DNA from: Glutamicibacter halophytocola
Lineage (GTDB): Bacteria; Actinomycetota; Actinomycetes; Actinomycetales; Micrococcaceae
DNA: 64,000 bases
Reading direction: 5' to 3'
Assembly: GCF_001302565.1 (NCBI RefSeq)
Contig: NZ_CP012750.1
Span: 2,108,001-2,172,000 of the forward strand
The notes under the pieces were generated by a model. That model was not told the DNA's origin. It did not search any database and saw only the letters and a program-made list of their open reading frames with translations. Below, piece after piece: positions 46,710 to 57,722 of the stretch. The stretch's first letter is position 1. Each line of letters starts with the position of its first letter. Made by a program: the position numbers and the translations under genes.

Positions 46710-47690
46710 TTAGTGTTCCAGTTCGTCTAATGGAACGCTGGACTCCGTACCTGGTATTCCCAGATCACTGGCTTTTTTGTCCGCCATGGCCAAGAGGCGG
46801 CGGATTCGGCCAGCGATGGCGTCCTTGGTCATCGGAGGTTCGGCCATGCGGCCAAGCTCATCCAACGAGGCCTGCTTGTGCTCCAGGCGCAGCAGCCCGG
46901 CATAACGCAAATGCTCGGGAACTTCATCACCCAGAATGGAAAGCGCACGCTCAACGCGAGCGCCGGCAGCCACCGCTGCCTGCGCGCTGCGGCGCAAGTT
47001 GGCATCATCAAAGTTCGCCAACCGGTTGGCCGTAGCGCGTACCTCTTTTCGCATGCGGCGTTCTTCCCAGACCATCAAAGCGTCGTGGGCACCCATGCGG
47101 GTCAATAGTTGCGCGATTGCGTCGCCGTCGCGAATGACTACGCGGTCAACACCGCGCACCTCGCGAGCCTTGACAGTCAGGCCCAATCGACGCGCTGCGC
47201 CCACCAGAGCCAATGCTGCTTCTGGACCGGGGCAGGTAATTTCAAGCGCTGAGCTGCGGCCAGGCTCGGTCAATGAACCGTGAGACAAGAATGCGCCACG
47301 CCAGACGGCTTCGGCATCAGCTGTTGAGCCATTGACAATGACCGAGGGCAGTCCGCGCACCGGCCGCCCGCGCTGGTCGAGAAGTCCCGTCTGCCGGGCT
47401 AGAACTTCACCGTCTTTGGCCACGCGGACAATGTATCGGCTGCCCTTGCGGATGCCAGAGCCGGAGACCATGACGATCTCTGCTTCGTGGCCATACAACT
47501 CGCCAACGGCAAGCTTCAGGCGGCGGGCCGTCGCAGCCAGATCCACCTCAGCTTCAATGACAATTCGCCCGGAGACAATATGCAGTCCCCCGCTGAAGCG
47601 GAGCATCGTCGAAACCTCGGCCTTGCGGACCGATGGCTTGCGAATCTCAACCCGCGACAGCTCGTCTTTGACGGAAGCCGTCAATGCCAT
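46710..47690 (-). CDS. whiA: WhiA sporulation/cell-division regulator homologue
   Basis: DNA-binding protein conserved in Gram-positive bacteria, controlling sporulation septation in Streptomyces and cell division elsewhere. 326 aa. N-terminal homing-endonuclease-like (LAGLIDADG-derived) domain, with [20 protein letters not shown] near residue 128, and a C-terminal HTH with [20 protein letters not shown] and [18 protein letters not shown] near 270-310. Fourth in the order uvrC-rapZ-yvcK-whiA, which is conserved across actinobacteria. Confidence 0.95.
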   Translation of the reverse strand: MALTASVKDELSRVEIRKPSVRKAEVSTMLRFSGGLHIVSGRIVIEAEVDLAATARRLKLAVGELYGHEAEIVMVSGSGIRKGSRYIVRVAKDGEVLARQTGLLDQRGRPVRGLPSVIVNGSTADAEAVWRGAFLSHGSLTEPGRSSALEITCPGPEAALALVGAARRLGLTVKAREVRGVDRVVIRDGDAIAQLLTRMGAHDALMVWEERRMRKEVRATANRLANFDDANLRRSAQAAVAAGARVERALSILGDEVPEHLRYAGLLRLEHKQASLDELGRMAEPPMTKDAIAGRIRRLLAMADKKASDLGIPGTESSVPLDELEH

Positions 47691-47717
47691 GAATCAAACT
47701 CCCTTACTTGGATCTTC

Positions 47718-48740
47718 TTAAGATCCGATCGCGGTAAACACCTCATGATAGGCCGCCGCTAGTCGCAACGGGTCGTGCACTGCACGACCGTCAGATACTC
47801 CTACTGTACTAAAAAAGACCCGTGCGCCGAGTTTTTGCGCTGCCAGCTCAAATCTCTGGCGATTGTGAATCTTGGACTCATCGGCAATGATCGCGTCAAA
47901 AGTCACATCCGGTGCGTACCGGCCGAGCACCTCCAAGTGAGCGGCCGCATCCATGCCGGTGGTTTCTTCCGTTTCCATCGACAGGTTCATGGTCAGCAGT
48001 TTCTTCGCTGTTGTCGATGCAATGGCCTGCCGCATGTCGGGCAAGAGCAAATGGGGCAGTACCGAGGTGTACCAAGAGCCCGGGCCAAGGATGACCCAAT
48101 CGGCAAGCTCGATGGACTCCAAGGCTTCAGAACAGGCAGGGGCATCCGACGGCTCCAGATGAACATTCGTGACCAGTCCCCCGGAGCCAGCGCGCGCCAA
48201 TTTTGCCTGGCCGTCGATCCGCCGGCGTACCAGCGAATCGCTTTCGTCGGACTCGAGCACTTCACCATGAATGGACAGCGGGACAGTGCTCATCGGCAGG
48301 ACCTGGCCGCGAGCGCCGAGCAGCGCGCCAGCCCACCGCAGTCCTGCCACCGGGTTGTCCAGCAACTCCCATAAGGCCAGGATCAGCAGATTGCCCACGG
48401 CGTGCCCGTTCAGCGGCTCGTCCTGGTTCGCGTCGGATTCGAAACGATGCTGCATGACGTCGCGCCATGTACGGCCCCAATCGTTGTCGTCGCACAACGC
48501 GGCTAATGCCATGCGCAAATCCCCTGGGGGCAAGACGTCGAAGGACCCTCGCAAGCGGCCCGAGCTGCCGCCATCATCAGCGACCGTGACAACAGCGGTC
48601 AGATCGGTGGTCAACCTTCGCAGCGCGGACAACGAGGCATAGAGGCCATGTCCTCCACCGAGCGCCACCACCGAGGGGTTGCGCTGGTCATTGCCCCGGG
48701 ATAGTCCCTGTATTGAAATTGGACCTGTCGCAAAGGCCAT
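47718..48740 (-). CDS. yvcK: YvcK family gluconeogenesis factor (CofD-like fold)
   Basis: UDP-sugar-binding protein of the YvcK/CuvA family, needed for cell envelope homeostasis and growth on gluconeogenic carbon sources. 340 aa. VVALGGGHGLYASLSALRRL near residue 25, VVTVADDGGSSGRLRGSF near 50, VLPPGDLRMALAAL near 68, NGHAVGNLLILAL near 108, and ADWVILGPGSWYTSVLPHLL near 220. Five bases after rapZ. Confidence 0.94.
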   Translation of the reverse strand: MAFATGPISIQGLSRGNDQRNPSVVALGGGHGLYASLSALRRLTTDLTAVVTVADDGGSSGRLRGSFDVLPPGDLRMALAALCDDNDWGRTWRDVMQHRFESDANQDEPLNGHAVGNLLILALWELLDNPVAGLRWAGALLGARGQVLPMSTVPLSIHGEVLESDESDSLVRRRIDGQAKLARAGSGGLVTNVHLEPSDAPACSEALESIELADWVILGPGSWYTSVLPHLLLPDMRQAIASTTAKKLLTMNLSMETEETTGMDAAAHLEVLGRYAPDVTFDAIIADESKIHNRQRFELAAQKLGARVFFSTVGVSDGRAVHDPLRLAAAYHEVFTAIGS

Positions 48741-48745
48741 GGCAG

Positions 48746-49639
48746 CTACTCGCGTCCCAGGTCGCGATGGCTGATGCTCACGCGAACATTCGGGAACTGC
48801 GCAAGGCGCCGTCCCAGTTCGATGGTTGTTGCCACTGAACGGTGCTTGCCACCGGTGCAGCCCACCGCGATGGTGGCGTAGTGCTTGTTTTCCCGGCGGT
48901 AGCCTTCGAAGACAGGCTCCAAGGCCTTGAGATAGTTCTCAATGAAATCCCGGGTGCCTTCCTGGCTGAGCACATACTCCGAAACTTCTTTGTCCTTGCC
49001 GGTTTGAGGACGCAGCTCGGGAACCCAGTGCGGGTTGGGGATGAACCGGACGTCAGCCACGTAATTGGCATCGGTCGGCAGGCCGTATTTGAAGCCGAAG
49101 CTCATGACGTTGATGCGAAGAATGATTGGGCCGGATTCGCTGAACAATTCGTTGATCGAGCGCGCCAGGTCGTGAACCGACATCGAGGAGGTGTCCAAGA
49201 TGATCTCGGCGGCTTCGCGAAGTTGTTCGGTGATGCCGCGTTCGCGGGTAATCCCGTCAACGATGCGCCCGTCACCCTGCAGCGGATGCGGGCGGCGCCC
49301 CTGCTCGAAGCGGCGGATCAATACGTCGTCGCTGGCATTGAGGTAGACCAGCCTGAATTTCACGCCGCTGGAGGTCAGGTGCGCCAGGGCATCTCGGATC
49401 TCCGGGAACATTTCCTTCGAGCGAACGTCCATGACAACGGCCATCTTGGGAATGGAGCCCTGGGAACGGCTCATCATTTCGGTTAATGGTCCCAGCATGG
49501 CCGGTGGCAGGTTCTCCACCACATACCAGCCCTGGTCTTCCAGAGCATGGGCGACCGTGGTACGACCGGCACCTGACATGCCAGTTACGATCACTAGTTC
49601 AGACTCAGGCGGTTTTACAGCTTCATACTCAGCGCTCAT
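48746..49639 (-). CDS. rapZ: RapZ/YvcJ family nucleotide-binding protein
   Basis: P-loop protein of the RapZ family; in Escherichia coli an adaptor controlling glmS small-RNA turnover, while in Gram-positives the role is less clear. 297 aa. N-terminal P-loop VTGMSGAGRTTVAHAL near residue 20 has Arg where Walker A usually has Lys, a change I recall in other actinobacterial members. C-terminal domain includes FKYGLPTDANYVADVRFIPN near 185 and IAVGCTGGKHRSVAT near 255. In the uvrC-rapZ-yvcK-whiA cluster. Confidence 0.94.
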   Translation of the reverse strand: MSAEYEAVKPPESELVIVTGMSGAGRTTVAHALEDQGWYVVENLPPAMLGPLTEMMSRSQGSIPKMAVVMDVRSKEMFPEIRDALAHLTSSGVKFRLVYLNASDDVLIRRFEQGRRPHPLQGDGRIVDGITRERGITEQLREAAEIILDTSSMSVHDLARSINELFSESGPIILRINVMSFGFKYGLPTDANYVADVRFIPNPHWVPELRPQTGKDKEVSEYVLSQEGTRDFIENYLKALEPVFEGYRRENKHYATIAVGCTGGKHRSVATTIELGRRLAQFPNVRVSISHRDLGRE

Positions 49640-49648
49640 GTTCCAAGG

Positions 49649-51595
49649 CTAGTCGACAATTTCGCCTGTCGTCATATTCACGCTTGGACGTGAAGCATCC
49701 TCAAGGCTTTCTTTGATGACGGTGGCAAGCTTCTCACCGATGCCAGGAACTTGAGTCAGCTCGTCGACGTTCGCAGCACGAATCTTTTTCATTGATCCGA
49801 AGTGCTTGCGCAATGCCGCCTGCTTGGCTTTCCCGAGTCCAGGCACCGCGTCCAGCTCGGAGGAAATCATTGACTTCGCCCGCTTCTCGCGATGGAACGT
49901 GATGGCAAACCGGTGCGCCTCATCGCGAAGCCGCTGCACAAGGTACAGGGATGCCGAAGCACGTGGAAGGATGACCGGGAAGGGATCATCGGGAAGCCAG
50001 AGCTCTTCCAAGCGCTTGGCGAGTCCGACCACTGGAATGTCGTCAATTCCGAGATCGTCCATGGCTTTTTGGGCCGCGGCGACCTGTGGCGGCCCGCCGT
50101 CCACGATGACCAATGAGGGCGGATATGAGAACTTCTTCTTTTCGACCTCGCCGATCGACCCATCCTCGACTGCACCGGTTACGAAGGCCGTTGGATCGAC
50201 TTTTTCTTTCAAGTACCGACTGAAGCGTCGATATATTACGTCGTACATGCTCGCGGTATCATCGCGTGCCGCATCGCCGGTGATGGAAAACTTCCGATAC
50301 TCGCTCTTTTTAGGGAGCCCGTCTTCGAATACCACCATGGACGCCACAACGTTCGTGCCTTGCGTATGCGACGCGTCGTAGCATTCAATGCGCAGCAAGG
50401 CCTGTTCGGCGCCTAGTGCTTCTTGCAGTTCCTGCATGGCCAATGAACGGGTAGTGATGTCCCCAGCCCGCTTGGACTTGTGCAATCGCAATGCCTGTTC
50501 GGCGTTTTCCTTCACGGTTCCGGCCAGCGCCGCCTTGTCGCCGCGTTGCGCTACGCGCAGCGAGACCTTGGAGCCGCGCAGGTCCGAAAGCCAGGTGGCC
50601 ACTTCGTTGATGTCCTCGGGCAGTGTCGGAACCAGGATCTCGCGAGGGATCCGATCGGCGTGATCCGCGTAAATCTGGGTCAGCAGCTGCTCGACGAATT
50701 CAGCATCGGAAGCGTCGGATACCTTTTCAACTACCCAGCCTCGTTGCGAGCGAATTCGGCCGTCCCGCACATGGAAAACCTGCACCGCAGCTTCCAATTC
50801 GTCCCCATGGACCCCGAAGATATCGGCTTCAGTGCGATCGTCCAAGACAACGGCATTACGTTCGAAAACGCGGTTCAGCGCAGAAATGTCGTCGCGATAG
50901 CGAGCGGCTTGTTCGTATTCGAGTTCGGCGACGGCTTCCTGCATTTTTACCGTGAGCGCCTTGGTGAACTTGGTTGCCTCACCACTCATGAAGGTGCACA
51001 GGTCGTCAGCCAGTTGACGGTGGTCTTCTTCGCTTATGCGCCCGACGCAGGGTGCCGAGCACTTGTCGATGTAGCCGAGCAAGCATGGGCGCCCGGACGC
51101 TTCGGCACGCTTGAAAACGCCGGGGGCGCAGCTGCGGACCGGGAATACGCGTAAAAGGGTGTCCAGGGTTTCTCGAATGGCTTTGGCCGGATAGAAAGGG
51201 CCAAAGTACTTGACGCCCTTGCGCTTGTCGCCTCGCATGACAAGAGCACGGGGGTACTTTTCATTCAAGGTCACCGCAAGATACGGATACGTTTTGTCAT
51301 CGCGGAAAACGATGTTGAATCTGGGGTTGTATTCCTTGATCCATACGAATTCCAGCTGCAGGGCTTCCAGCTCGGATCCAACAACGGTCCACTCGACACT
51401 GCCCGCGGTGAAGACCATGGCTCGCGTTTTGGGCGTCAGGCGGTCGGGGTTGGCGAAGTACGACGTGAGTCGATTGCGCAAAACCTTGGCTTTGCCAACA
51501 TAGATCACACGGCCATGCTCGTCGCGGAACCGGTACACGCCGGGCTTTGTTGGAATATCCGAGGTCTTCGGACGGTAACTTGCTGGATCAGCCAT
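49649..51595 (-). CDS. uvrC: excinuclease ABC subunit C
   Basis: Nuclease of nucleotide-excision repair making both incisions with UvrB. 648 aa. GIY-YIG domain at residues 17-95 (PGVYRFRDEHGRVIYVGKAK), Cys-rich part near 150-165 (RPCLLGYIDKCSAPC), UVR motif near 205-240, RNase H-like nuclease domain (CYDASHTQGTNVVASMVVFE near 405, LVIVDGGPPQVAAA near 490), and C-terminal helix-hairpin-helix pair (LDAVPGLGKAKQAALRKHFG and VPGIGEKLATVI). Confidence 0.97.
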   Translation of the reverse strand: MADPASYRPKTSDIPTKPGVYRFRDEHGRVIYVGKAKVLRNRLTSYFANPDRLTPKTRAMVFTAGSVEWTVVGSELEALQLEFVWIKEYNPRFNIVFRDDKTYPYLAVTLNEKYPRALVMRGDKRKGVKYFGPFYPAKAIRETLDTLLRVFPVRSCAPGVFKRAEASGRPCLLGYIDKCSAPCVGRISEEDHRQLADDLCTFMSGEATKFTKALTVKMQEAVAELEYEQAARYRDDISALNRVFERNAVVLDDRTEADIFGVHGDELEAAVQVFHVRDGRIRSQRGWVVEKVSDASDAEFVEQLLTQIYADHADRIPREILVPTLPEDINEVATWLSDLRGSKVSLRVAQRGDKAALAGTVKENAEQALRLHKSKRAGDITTRSLAMQELQEALGAEQALLRIECYDASHTQGTNVVASMVVFEDGLPKKSEYRKFSITGDAARDDTASMYDVIYRRFSRYLKEKVDPTAFVTGAVEDGSIGEVEKKKFSYPPSLVIVDGGPPQVAAAQKAMDDLGIDDIPVVGLAKRLEELWLPDDPFPVILPRASASLYLVQRLRDEAHRFAITFHREKRAKSMISSELDAVPGLGKAKQAALRKHFGSMKKIRAANVDELTQVPGIGEKLATVIKESLEDASRPSVNMTTGEIVD

Positions 51596-51598
51596 AGG

Positions 51599-52270
51599 TT
51601 ATTTCGCGTCTGGAGGTAACTGATTATATGAGTCCACGCGCTGCTGGCCAGAAAGCTCAGCAATTGCATCAACGATGCGGTCGGTCGCTTGGCGACGTTG
51701 CGGCAGCGGATGCTTTCGGCCCAGCTGGTCAAAGTGCAGTGGTTCACCATAGTGGATATGGAATTTTGCCGGCCTGAAGCCCTTGGAGCCTGCTGGCTGC
51801 AGCTTTTCAGTCCCGATGAGGCCAACAGGGACTACAGGTACGCCAGTGGTCAGTGCCAGCCAGCCTACGCCAGTGCGTCCCCGGTAGAGCTTTCCGTCGC
51901 GGGAACGGGTTCCTTCGGGATAGATTCCGATTCCGCCGCCCTCCTCAATGATGCCGACCAAGGAATCCAGGGCAGCCACAGAAGCAGCCTGCTCGCCGCG
52001 CTGCACGGGAATTGATCCAACGGACTCGAAGAAGGTTTTCATGAGCTTGCCCTTGACACCTGGTGTGGTGAAGTACTCTGCCTTTGCGAAGAAGGCAACG
52101 TCACGAGGGGTCAGGGCCTGGATAATCAAGGAGTCGAAGAAGGATAGGTGATTGGAAGCGACAATGAATCCGCCCTCTTTGGGCACATTTTCAAGGCCGG
52201 TAACTTCGGCGCGGCATATTCCATTAATTACGCCGCGAATCGAGGCTCGCGTCATGGTGTAGATGCTCAT
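51599..52270 (-). CDS. 1-acyl-sn-glycerol-3-phosphate acyltransferase, PlsC-like
   Basis: Membrane-associated acyltransferase of phospholipid synthesis, 223 aa. ASNHLSFFDSL near residue 38 provides the H-x4-D catalytic motif, YPEGTRSRDGKLYRGRTG near 118 the glycerophosphate-binding motif, and VPVVPVGLIG near 145 the third block. Three bases before uvrC start and immediately after the HAD gene (TAG|ATG spacing of zero), so the two are probably co-translated. Confidence 0.93.
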   Translation of the reverse strand: MSIYTMTRASIRGVINGICRAEVTGLENVPKEGGFIVASNHLSFFDSLIIQALTPRDVAFFAKAEYFTTPGVKGKLMKTFFESVGSIPVQRGEQAASVAALDSLVGIIEEGGGIGIYPEGTRSRDGKLYRGRTGVGWLALTTGVPVVPVGLIGTEKLQPAGSKGFRPAKFHIHYGEPLHFDQLGRKHPLPQRRQATDRIVDAIAELSGQQRVDSYNQLPPDAK

Positions 52271-52981
52271 CTATTTCGCACCTTCCTGCATGACGCTTGC
52301 TTCAATTTCGAAGGAACGGGCTATATGCTCCCCCAGGATCGCCTTTGCTAATTCACTGACGTTTTCGACTTGGAGGTCGGCGCTGGCCAGTTCGTCGCCT
52401 TGCGCGAATCCCCAAGCCACACCGATAGATGCAACAGAATTTTCACGCGCCGCATCCAGATCGTAGTACCGATCCCCCACGACAACGCTCGAACTCGCCT
52501 CAAGATCCCCGTGGGACAAGGCTTCAGCAACGATATGCGTCTTGCTCGAACCGGTACTGCCGTGCTCGTCAGCGTTTCCATGGATCGCGTCGAGGTGCTC
52601 AGTCAGGCCTTTGCGTTCCAGAAGCAGGCGTGCGATGTTCACCGGTTTTGCGGTGGTCACAGCGACGTAGATGTTCTCGTGGCGCAGCGCCTCAAGAAGC
52701 GAGACGATCCCCGGATAAACCAGCGAATCGTCCATGCCCACCTCTTCGTACCGGGCACGGTACGTCGCGATGATGGAGTCGATATTTTCGTCGGTCACCC
52801 CGTCAAGGGTGCGCAGCCCAACTTGCAGTGGCGGACCCACCAGCGCTTCAACACGTGCCTCTCCTGGATCCGGGAGACCGTGGGCCACGAGGGCATGACG
52901 AATACCCGAGGTAATAGCACCTGCGGGGTCAACGAGGGTCCCGTCAAGATCAAAGAGCACACTTGTTACCGACATATTCAC
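52271..52981 (-). CDS. HAD family hydrolase, phosphoglycolate phosphatase-like
   Basis: Haloacid-dehalogenase phosphatase, 236 aa. Motif I VLFDLDGTLVD at residues 8-18, cap domain to about 90, motif II VAVTTAKP near 105, motif III Lys in SSKTHIVAEAL near 145, motif IV VVVGDRYYDLDAA near 165. Resembles Gph/PpaX. GTG 52981 has GGAAG eight bases upstream; ATG 52975 is the alternative. Natural substrate unknown. Confidence 0.9.
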   Translation of the reverse strand: MNMSVTSVLFDLDGTLVDPAGAITSGIRHALVAHGLPDPGEARVEALVGPPLQVGLRTLDGVTDENIDSIIATYRARYEEVGMDDSLVYPGIVSLLEALRHENIYVAVTTAKPVNIARLLLERKGLTEHLDAIHGNADEHGSTGSSKTHIVAEALSHGDLEASSSVVVGDRYYDLDAARENSVASIGVAWGFAQGDELASADLQVENVSELAKAILGEHIARSFEIEASVMQEGAK

Positions 52982-53062
52982 TTAGCTATCTTCCCATGAA
53001 GCGGGCGTGGGTCAGGAATCCATGACCGAAATGGCATATTTCCCCGATCCGCTCCACCACTT

Positions 53063-55933
53063 CTACAGGATTTCGGCCAAGAACCTCCCGGTGTGCGATT
53101 CGCCGACCTTGGCGACCTTTTCAGGCGTTCCAGTCGCCAGAATGGTGCCACCGCCGGAACCGCCTTCAGGACCAAGATCAATGACCCAGTCGGCCGACTT
53201 AATCACGTCGAGGTTGTGCTCAATGGTCAAGACGGTGTTGCCCTTGTCCACCAGGCCTTGCAAGACCTTCAGAAGCTTGCGGATGTCCTCAAAATGAAGA
53301 CCTGTCGTTGGCTCATCCAGGACGTAGATGGAACGGCCGTTCGAGCGCTTCTGCAATTCAGCGGCAAGTTTAACGCGCTGGGCTTCGCCACCGGATAGCG
53401 TCGTCGCCGGCTGGCCCAAGCGGACATAGCCCAATCCGACATCGACCAAGGTCCGCAGGTGGCGTGCGATCGGCGTGAAGGCGCTGAAGAATTCAGCTCC
53501 CTCGGCAATTGGCATGTTCAAGACATCTGCGATGTTCTTGCCCTTGTAAAGCACCTGCAATGTTTCGCGGTTGTAGCGTGCACCATGGCAAACCTCGCAC
53601 GGCACGTAGACATCAGGCAGGAAGTTCATCTCGATCTTGAGCGTTCCATCGCCAGAGCACGCCTCGCAACGTCCGCCCTTGACATTGAACGAGAATCGAC
53701 CCGGCTGGTAGCCGCGCAGCTTGGCTTCGTTGGTCTCGGCAAAGAGCTTGCGAATGTGGTCGAAAACTCCCGTGTACGTAGCAGGATTGGACCGCGGAGT
53801 GCGGCCAATCGGCGACTGGTCCACGTGTACGACTTTGTCCAGGTGCTCAAGGCCGAGCACCCGGGTATGCCGTCCCGGTACTTGCTTGGCGCCATTGAGC
53901 TTATTGGCCAGCACCTTGTACAGGATGTCGTTGACCAAAGTGGATTTGCCCGAACCCGACACGCCAGTCACTGCGGTAAGCAAGCCCAGCGGGAATTCCA
54001 CGGAAACATCCTGCAGGTTGTTTTCGCTGGCGCCGACTACCTTGAGCTTGCGGTCCTTATCAACCTTGCGGCGCTTCGCTGGGACATCAATCTTCTTGCG
54101 CCCCGAGAGGTAGTCTCCGGTCAGCGACTTGGTGTTGGCCTTCAATCCTTCGACCGAGCCCGAGTGCACTACTTCGCCACCGTGCTCACCGGCACCTGGC
54201 CCAATATCCACGATCCAGTCGGCTTCGGCGATGGTGTCTTCGTCGTGTTCAACAACGATGAGCGTATTGCCCAAGGAGCGCAGATGCAGCAAGGTGTCGA
54301 TCAAGCGGCGGTTGTCGCGCTGATGCAACCCGATAGATGGTTCGTCAAGGACATACAGGACACCGACCAGACCGGAACCGATCTGAGTTGCCAAGCGAAT
54401 GCGCTGAGCCTCGCCACCGGACAGGGTGCCGGCAGCGCGCTCCAGGGTGAGGTATTCCAGGCCCACATCCAAGAGGAACTTCATGCGGGCGTCAATTTCC
54501 TTCAGCACCTGGGCTGCGATCTTCGCCTCGCGGGACGATAGCTCAATGGTCGACAGGAAGTTGGCGGCACTGCGCAAATCCATAGCCGACACTTCAGCGA
54601 TGGAACGCCCGCCGATCAGGACCGACAGCGACGCAGGATTCAGGCGCGCTCCGCCACACGTCGGGCAAGGAATCTGTCGCATGTACTGTTCGTAGCGATC
54701 ACGGGCATGATCGGACTCTGTTTCTTCATGCTTGCGGTGAACGTAGGAGATGACCCCTTCGAAACCGGTGGAGTACTTGCGCTCACGGCCAAAGCGGTTC
54801 TTGTACTGGACCACAACCTTGTGGTCTTTGCCGTTAAGGATCGCTTCGCGGGCCTTGGCAGACAGGTCCTTCCACTGGGTCTCCATGGTGAAGCCGAGCT
54901 CGTGGCCCAGGCCTTCGATCAGGCGATTCCAGTATTCAGTGGTTGCCTTGCCCAACGACCATGGGGCGATTGCGCCGTCTGCTAGGGCCACTTCTGGATC
55001 GGGCACGATCAGGTGCTCGTCAACTTCCAGCTTGGTGCCGATGCCCGAGCATGCCGAGCACGCGCCGAAAGGATTGTTGAAGGAGAATGTGCGTGGCTCG
55101 ATTTCATCGATGGCCAGTGGATGCTCATTAGGGCAAGCCAGGTTTTCCGAGAATGCCCGAACTCGTTTCGGGTCATCTTCGGCAAGGTCGACAAAGTCGG
55201 CCAGCACGCGGCCGTCGGCGATCCCCAGCGCGGTTTCAATCGAATCGGTCAGGCGTTGGCGTGCATCTTCCTTGATGGCCAAGCGGTCAACGACGACCTC
55301 AATGGTGTGCTTCACCTGCTTGGCCAATTTCGGCGGATCATTCAACTGAATGGTGGTGCCATCAACGCGGGCGCGCGAGAATCCCTTCGAGGACAGCTCG
55401 GCGAAGAGGTCGACGAACTCGCCCTTTCGTGCGCGAACCACGGGGGCAAGAATCTGGAAGCGAGTCTTTTCGGGCAGCTCCATGAGCTGGTCCACGATTT
55501 GCTGTGGAGTCTGCTTGGAGATCGGCTCATGGCAAATGGGGCAATGCGGGCGTCCGACACGAGCCCACAACAGACGCATGTAGTCGTAGACCTCGGTGAT
55601 CGTGCCTACTGTTGACCGGGGATTCCGGCTGGTGGACTTTTGGTCAATCGACACCGCCGGAGACAAACCCTCAATGAAGTCAACATCTGGCTTGTCTACC
55701 TGCCCGAGGAACATGCGGGCGTACGCAGAAAGCGACTCAACGTAACGCCGCTGGCCTTCAGCGAAGATCGTGTCGAATGCCAGGGAGGACTTGCCGGATC
55801 CGGAAAGTCCGGTGAAGACGATCATCGCGTCGCGGGGCAGATCGATGTCCACATTTTTCAGGTTGTGCTCACGCGCTCCCTTAACGACCAGGCGAGTGAG
55901 ATCTGTTTTCTTGCTCTCTGCAGTAATAGCCAC
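53063..55933 (-). CDS. uvrA: excinuclease ABC subunit A
   Basis: Damage-recognition ATPase of nucleotide-excision repair, 956 aa with two ABC modules. Walker [18 protein letters not shown] near residue 40 and [13 protein letters not shown] near 655; zinc modules [11 protein letters not shown]...CSACSG near 270-300 and [13 protein letters not shown]...CEVCHG near 745-775; signatures [18 protein letters not shown] near 505 and [15 protein letters not shown] near 850; Walker [14 protein letters not shown] near 540 and [12 protein letters not shown] near 875. A LexA-like box lies just upstream at 55947-55962. Confidence 0.98.
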   Translation of the reverse strand: MAITAESKKTDLTRLVVKGAREHNLKNVDIDLPRDAMIVFTGLSGSGKSSLAFDTIFAEGQRRYVESLSAYARMFLGQVDKPDVDFIEGLSPAVSIDQKSTSRNPRSTVGTITEVYDYMRLLWARVGRPHCPICHEPISKQTPQQIVDQLMELPEKTRFQILAPVVRARKGEFVDLFAELSSKGFSRARVDGTTIQLNDPPKLAKQVKHTIEVVVDRLAIKEDARQRLTDSIETALGIADGRVLADFVDLAEDDPKRVRAFSENLACPNEHPLAIDEIEPRTFSFNNPFGACSACSGIGTKLEVDEHLIVPDPEVALADGAIAPWSLGKATTEYWNRLIEGLGHELGFTMETQWKDLSAKAREAILNGKDHKVVVQYKNRFGRERKYSTGFEGVISYVHRKHEETESDHARDRYEQYMRQIPCPTCGGARLNPASLSVLIGGRSIAEVSAMDLRSAANFLSTIELSSREAKIAAQVLKEIDARMKFLLDVGLEYLTLERAAGTLSGGEAQRIRLATQIGSGLVGVLYVLDEPSIGLHQRDNRRLIDTLLHLRSLGNTLIVVEHDEDTIAEADWIVDIGPGAGEHGGEVVHSGSVEGLKANTKSLTGDYLSGRKKIDVPAKRRKVDKDRKLKVVGASENNLQDVSVEFPLGLLTAVTGVSGSGKSTLVNDILYKVLANKLNGAKQVPGRHTRVLGLEHLDKVVHVDQSPIGRTPRSNPATYTGVFDHIRKLFAETNEAKLRGYQPGRFSFNVKGGRCEACSGDGTLKIEMNFLPDVYVPCEVCHGARYNRETLQVLYKGKNIADVLNMPIAEGAEFFSAFTPIARHLRTLVDVGLGYVRLGQPATTLSGGEAQRVKLAAELQKRSNGRSIYVLDEPTTGLHFEDIRKLLKVLQGLVDKGNTVLTIEHNLDVIKSADWVIDLGPEGGSGGGTILATGTPEKVAKVGESHTGRFLAEIL

Positions 55934-55946
55934 GAAGCCATACTAA

Positions 55947-55962
55947 TCGAAAACTGCTTCGA
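55947..55962. promoter_or_regulatory. candidate LexA (SOS) box upstream of uvrA
   Basis: Reads TCGAAG-CAGT-TTTCGA on the minus strand, ten of twelve fixed bases of the TCGAAC-N4-GTTCGA form known in mycobacteria and Bacillus-like SOS boxes. It ends 14 bases before the uvrA ATG. Confidence 0.45.
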
Positions 55963-56040
55963 ATAAGTGTACGAATGGACCTATCTCACAGAAATTTTTC
56001 TCGAGGTGTATTCGCAGTCCCGGCGAGCGCCAATCCGGGG

Positions 56041-57600
56041 CTAGTTTCCACTGGCATCAATCAAGCGATAGGCCACCATGCCTTGAAGCGTGCTAAGTAC
56101 AACCAACTCTTTTTCGTCATAGCCGACACGTCCAAATTCCTGAACGGCAGGAATTGAATTAGTAGGTTTCCACGAACCACGCTTGCAGACTCCCTGGGCC
56201 TCTTGGAACAAAGTATCGCCTGATGCCTTATGGTCCCACGGTGCTGTTGTGCCCAATGTCGCGGAATAGATGTAATACGGATCTCGGTCAAACCTGCAAA
56301 TCGTCGTTTCCCCCAGCACCTGTTGCAGCGCGATAGTTCTTCCTTCTTCTTTAGTGACCGCCTGGTCGCCACCAGCAACTGGAAGTAGCGTCATCGCTTT
56401 TCTATTTAGAGGAATACCGGCATCCTCAAGTCGTTCATCGTAAGCGTATGGGTCTGACAGTTTGAGCCGCCACTTTCTGGCGCCTGTTTTTATATCGATC
56501 CCACTCGCGGTCCATGTGACGTTGGTTGTCTTGGCGTAGATTCGACCGCGTTTTCTCGTCAGCACCTGCGTTCCTGCATCGTAGTGGCACACGACTGCAG
56601 TTTTTTCGTCGGCCATGAAACCTTGCCCAGTTAGGTCTCCACACCCATAAGCGATTCCTTGTAGTTGCCAAAGGGTACGTCCGGTTTTTGCGTCCAACGC
56701 GACAAGTTTGTTCAGGTCGACCATCCGATATTTGGCCTTTTTCTTTTCAGAATCGATGAAATCATCCTGCGTGAGAGACCCAAAGCCGATCAGGATCTCT
56801 TTGTTCTTCCCCACTGAATCCCAATGCCATCCGCCGGTGGAACCATACCCTTTGGCGAAAACTTTTTCGTAGGGTCGTTCCCACAAGAGTTTTTTGCCAT
56901 GCGAATAGCTCAGGATTTCCTGATCATTCTCGTTCCAATAGGACGTGATGCCTTCGCCGAGGCTCCTGCCACCTTCCCGGATTCCTTTTTCAAGTTCGCG
57001 TTCGGGAACGACTTGCCATTGCCTCGAAGCCCAATCGAACTTGAGGTTCACACGTTCGAGCAAGTTCTCGCCACGAGATTTTCGTCCTTCAGTACAGAAG
57101 GTGTCGCCACAGACCGACGGTCGATCGCCCCAAAACTCGAAGTTGTTTTTGATCCTGTAAGGCTTGCCCGTGGCGACATTGGTGATTTTCAGCTGGCCAT
57201 AAGCCCCGGTTTTAGTCCCGAGGTATGCGACATACGTCTTTCCGTTGTACTCGGCGGTAATTATTTCCGGAACGATGCCCTGAGCATCGGCCGCCCCAAG
57301 CGCTTCATCTTTCCAAAGCTGCTTGCCGTTGTTCAGGTTTCTGGCAATGACTGCCATCTGCGGTCCCTGGCGCCGATAGGCAATGGCTACCTCGCCGAGA
57401 ACTTTTACGTCAGATACGAGAACTTCATCGCTTTCCCAGGCAACAGTCGCGGACACGGGCACCTGCTATTGTGGCGTCTCTGGGCTTGATTCCGCCTTGT
57501 TCGCAGTACAGCTTGGCAGCCCAAGACCGAGAATTAGCGCCCCTGCAGCGATGACCGCGAAACTCGCGTAGTGCGTGCGACCATTCCTATCCGAGTTCAT
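56041..57600 (-). pseudogene. beta-propeller lipoprotein gene interrupted by an in-frame amber codon
   Basis: From ATG 57600 a 44-residue opening encodes a basic start (MNSDRNGRTHYASF), a hydrophobic segment (AVIAAGALILGLGLPSC) with a lipobox Cys at residue 31, and a polar linker. Codon 45 is TAG (57468-57466). The same frame then runs 474 codons from CAG GTG to the stop at 56041 with repeats typical of PQQ-like beta-propellers: NGKQLWKDEA, ALDAKTGRTLWQLQG, DIKTGARKWRL. One C-to-T change (CAG to TAG, next to another CAG) explains it. Without readthrough the long part could start at GTG 57462 as a cytoplasmic protein with a poor ribosome site. Function unknown; relatives are secreted proteins of unclear role. 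Confidence 0.72.
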
Positions 57601-57722
57601 GGTGGATTCCTGCCTCCGGGAACGTTAATTAGTTCCAGAGTCTAAACCGGGATCTCGAGCTTCCAGGAGAGCTATCCACAAATCTTTCAATCACTGATTC
57701 GTGGACTCAAATGCCTAGTCGC

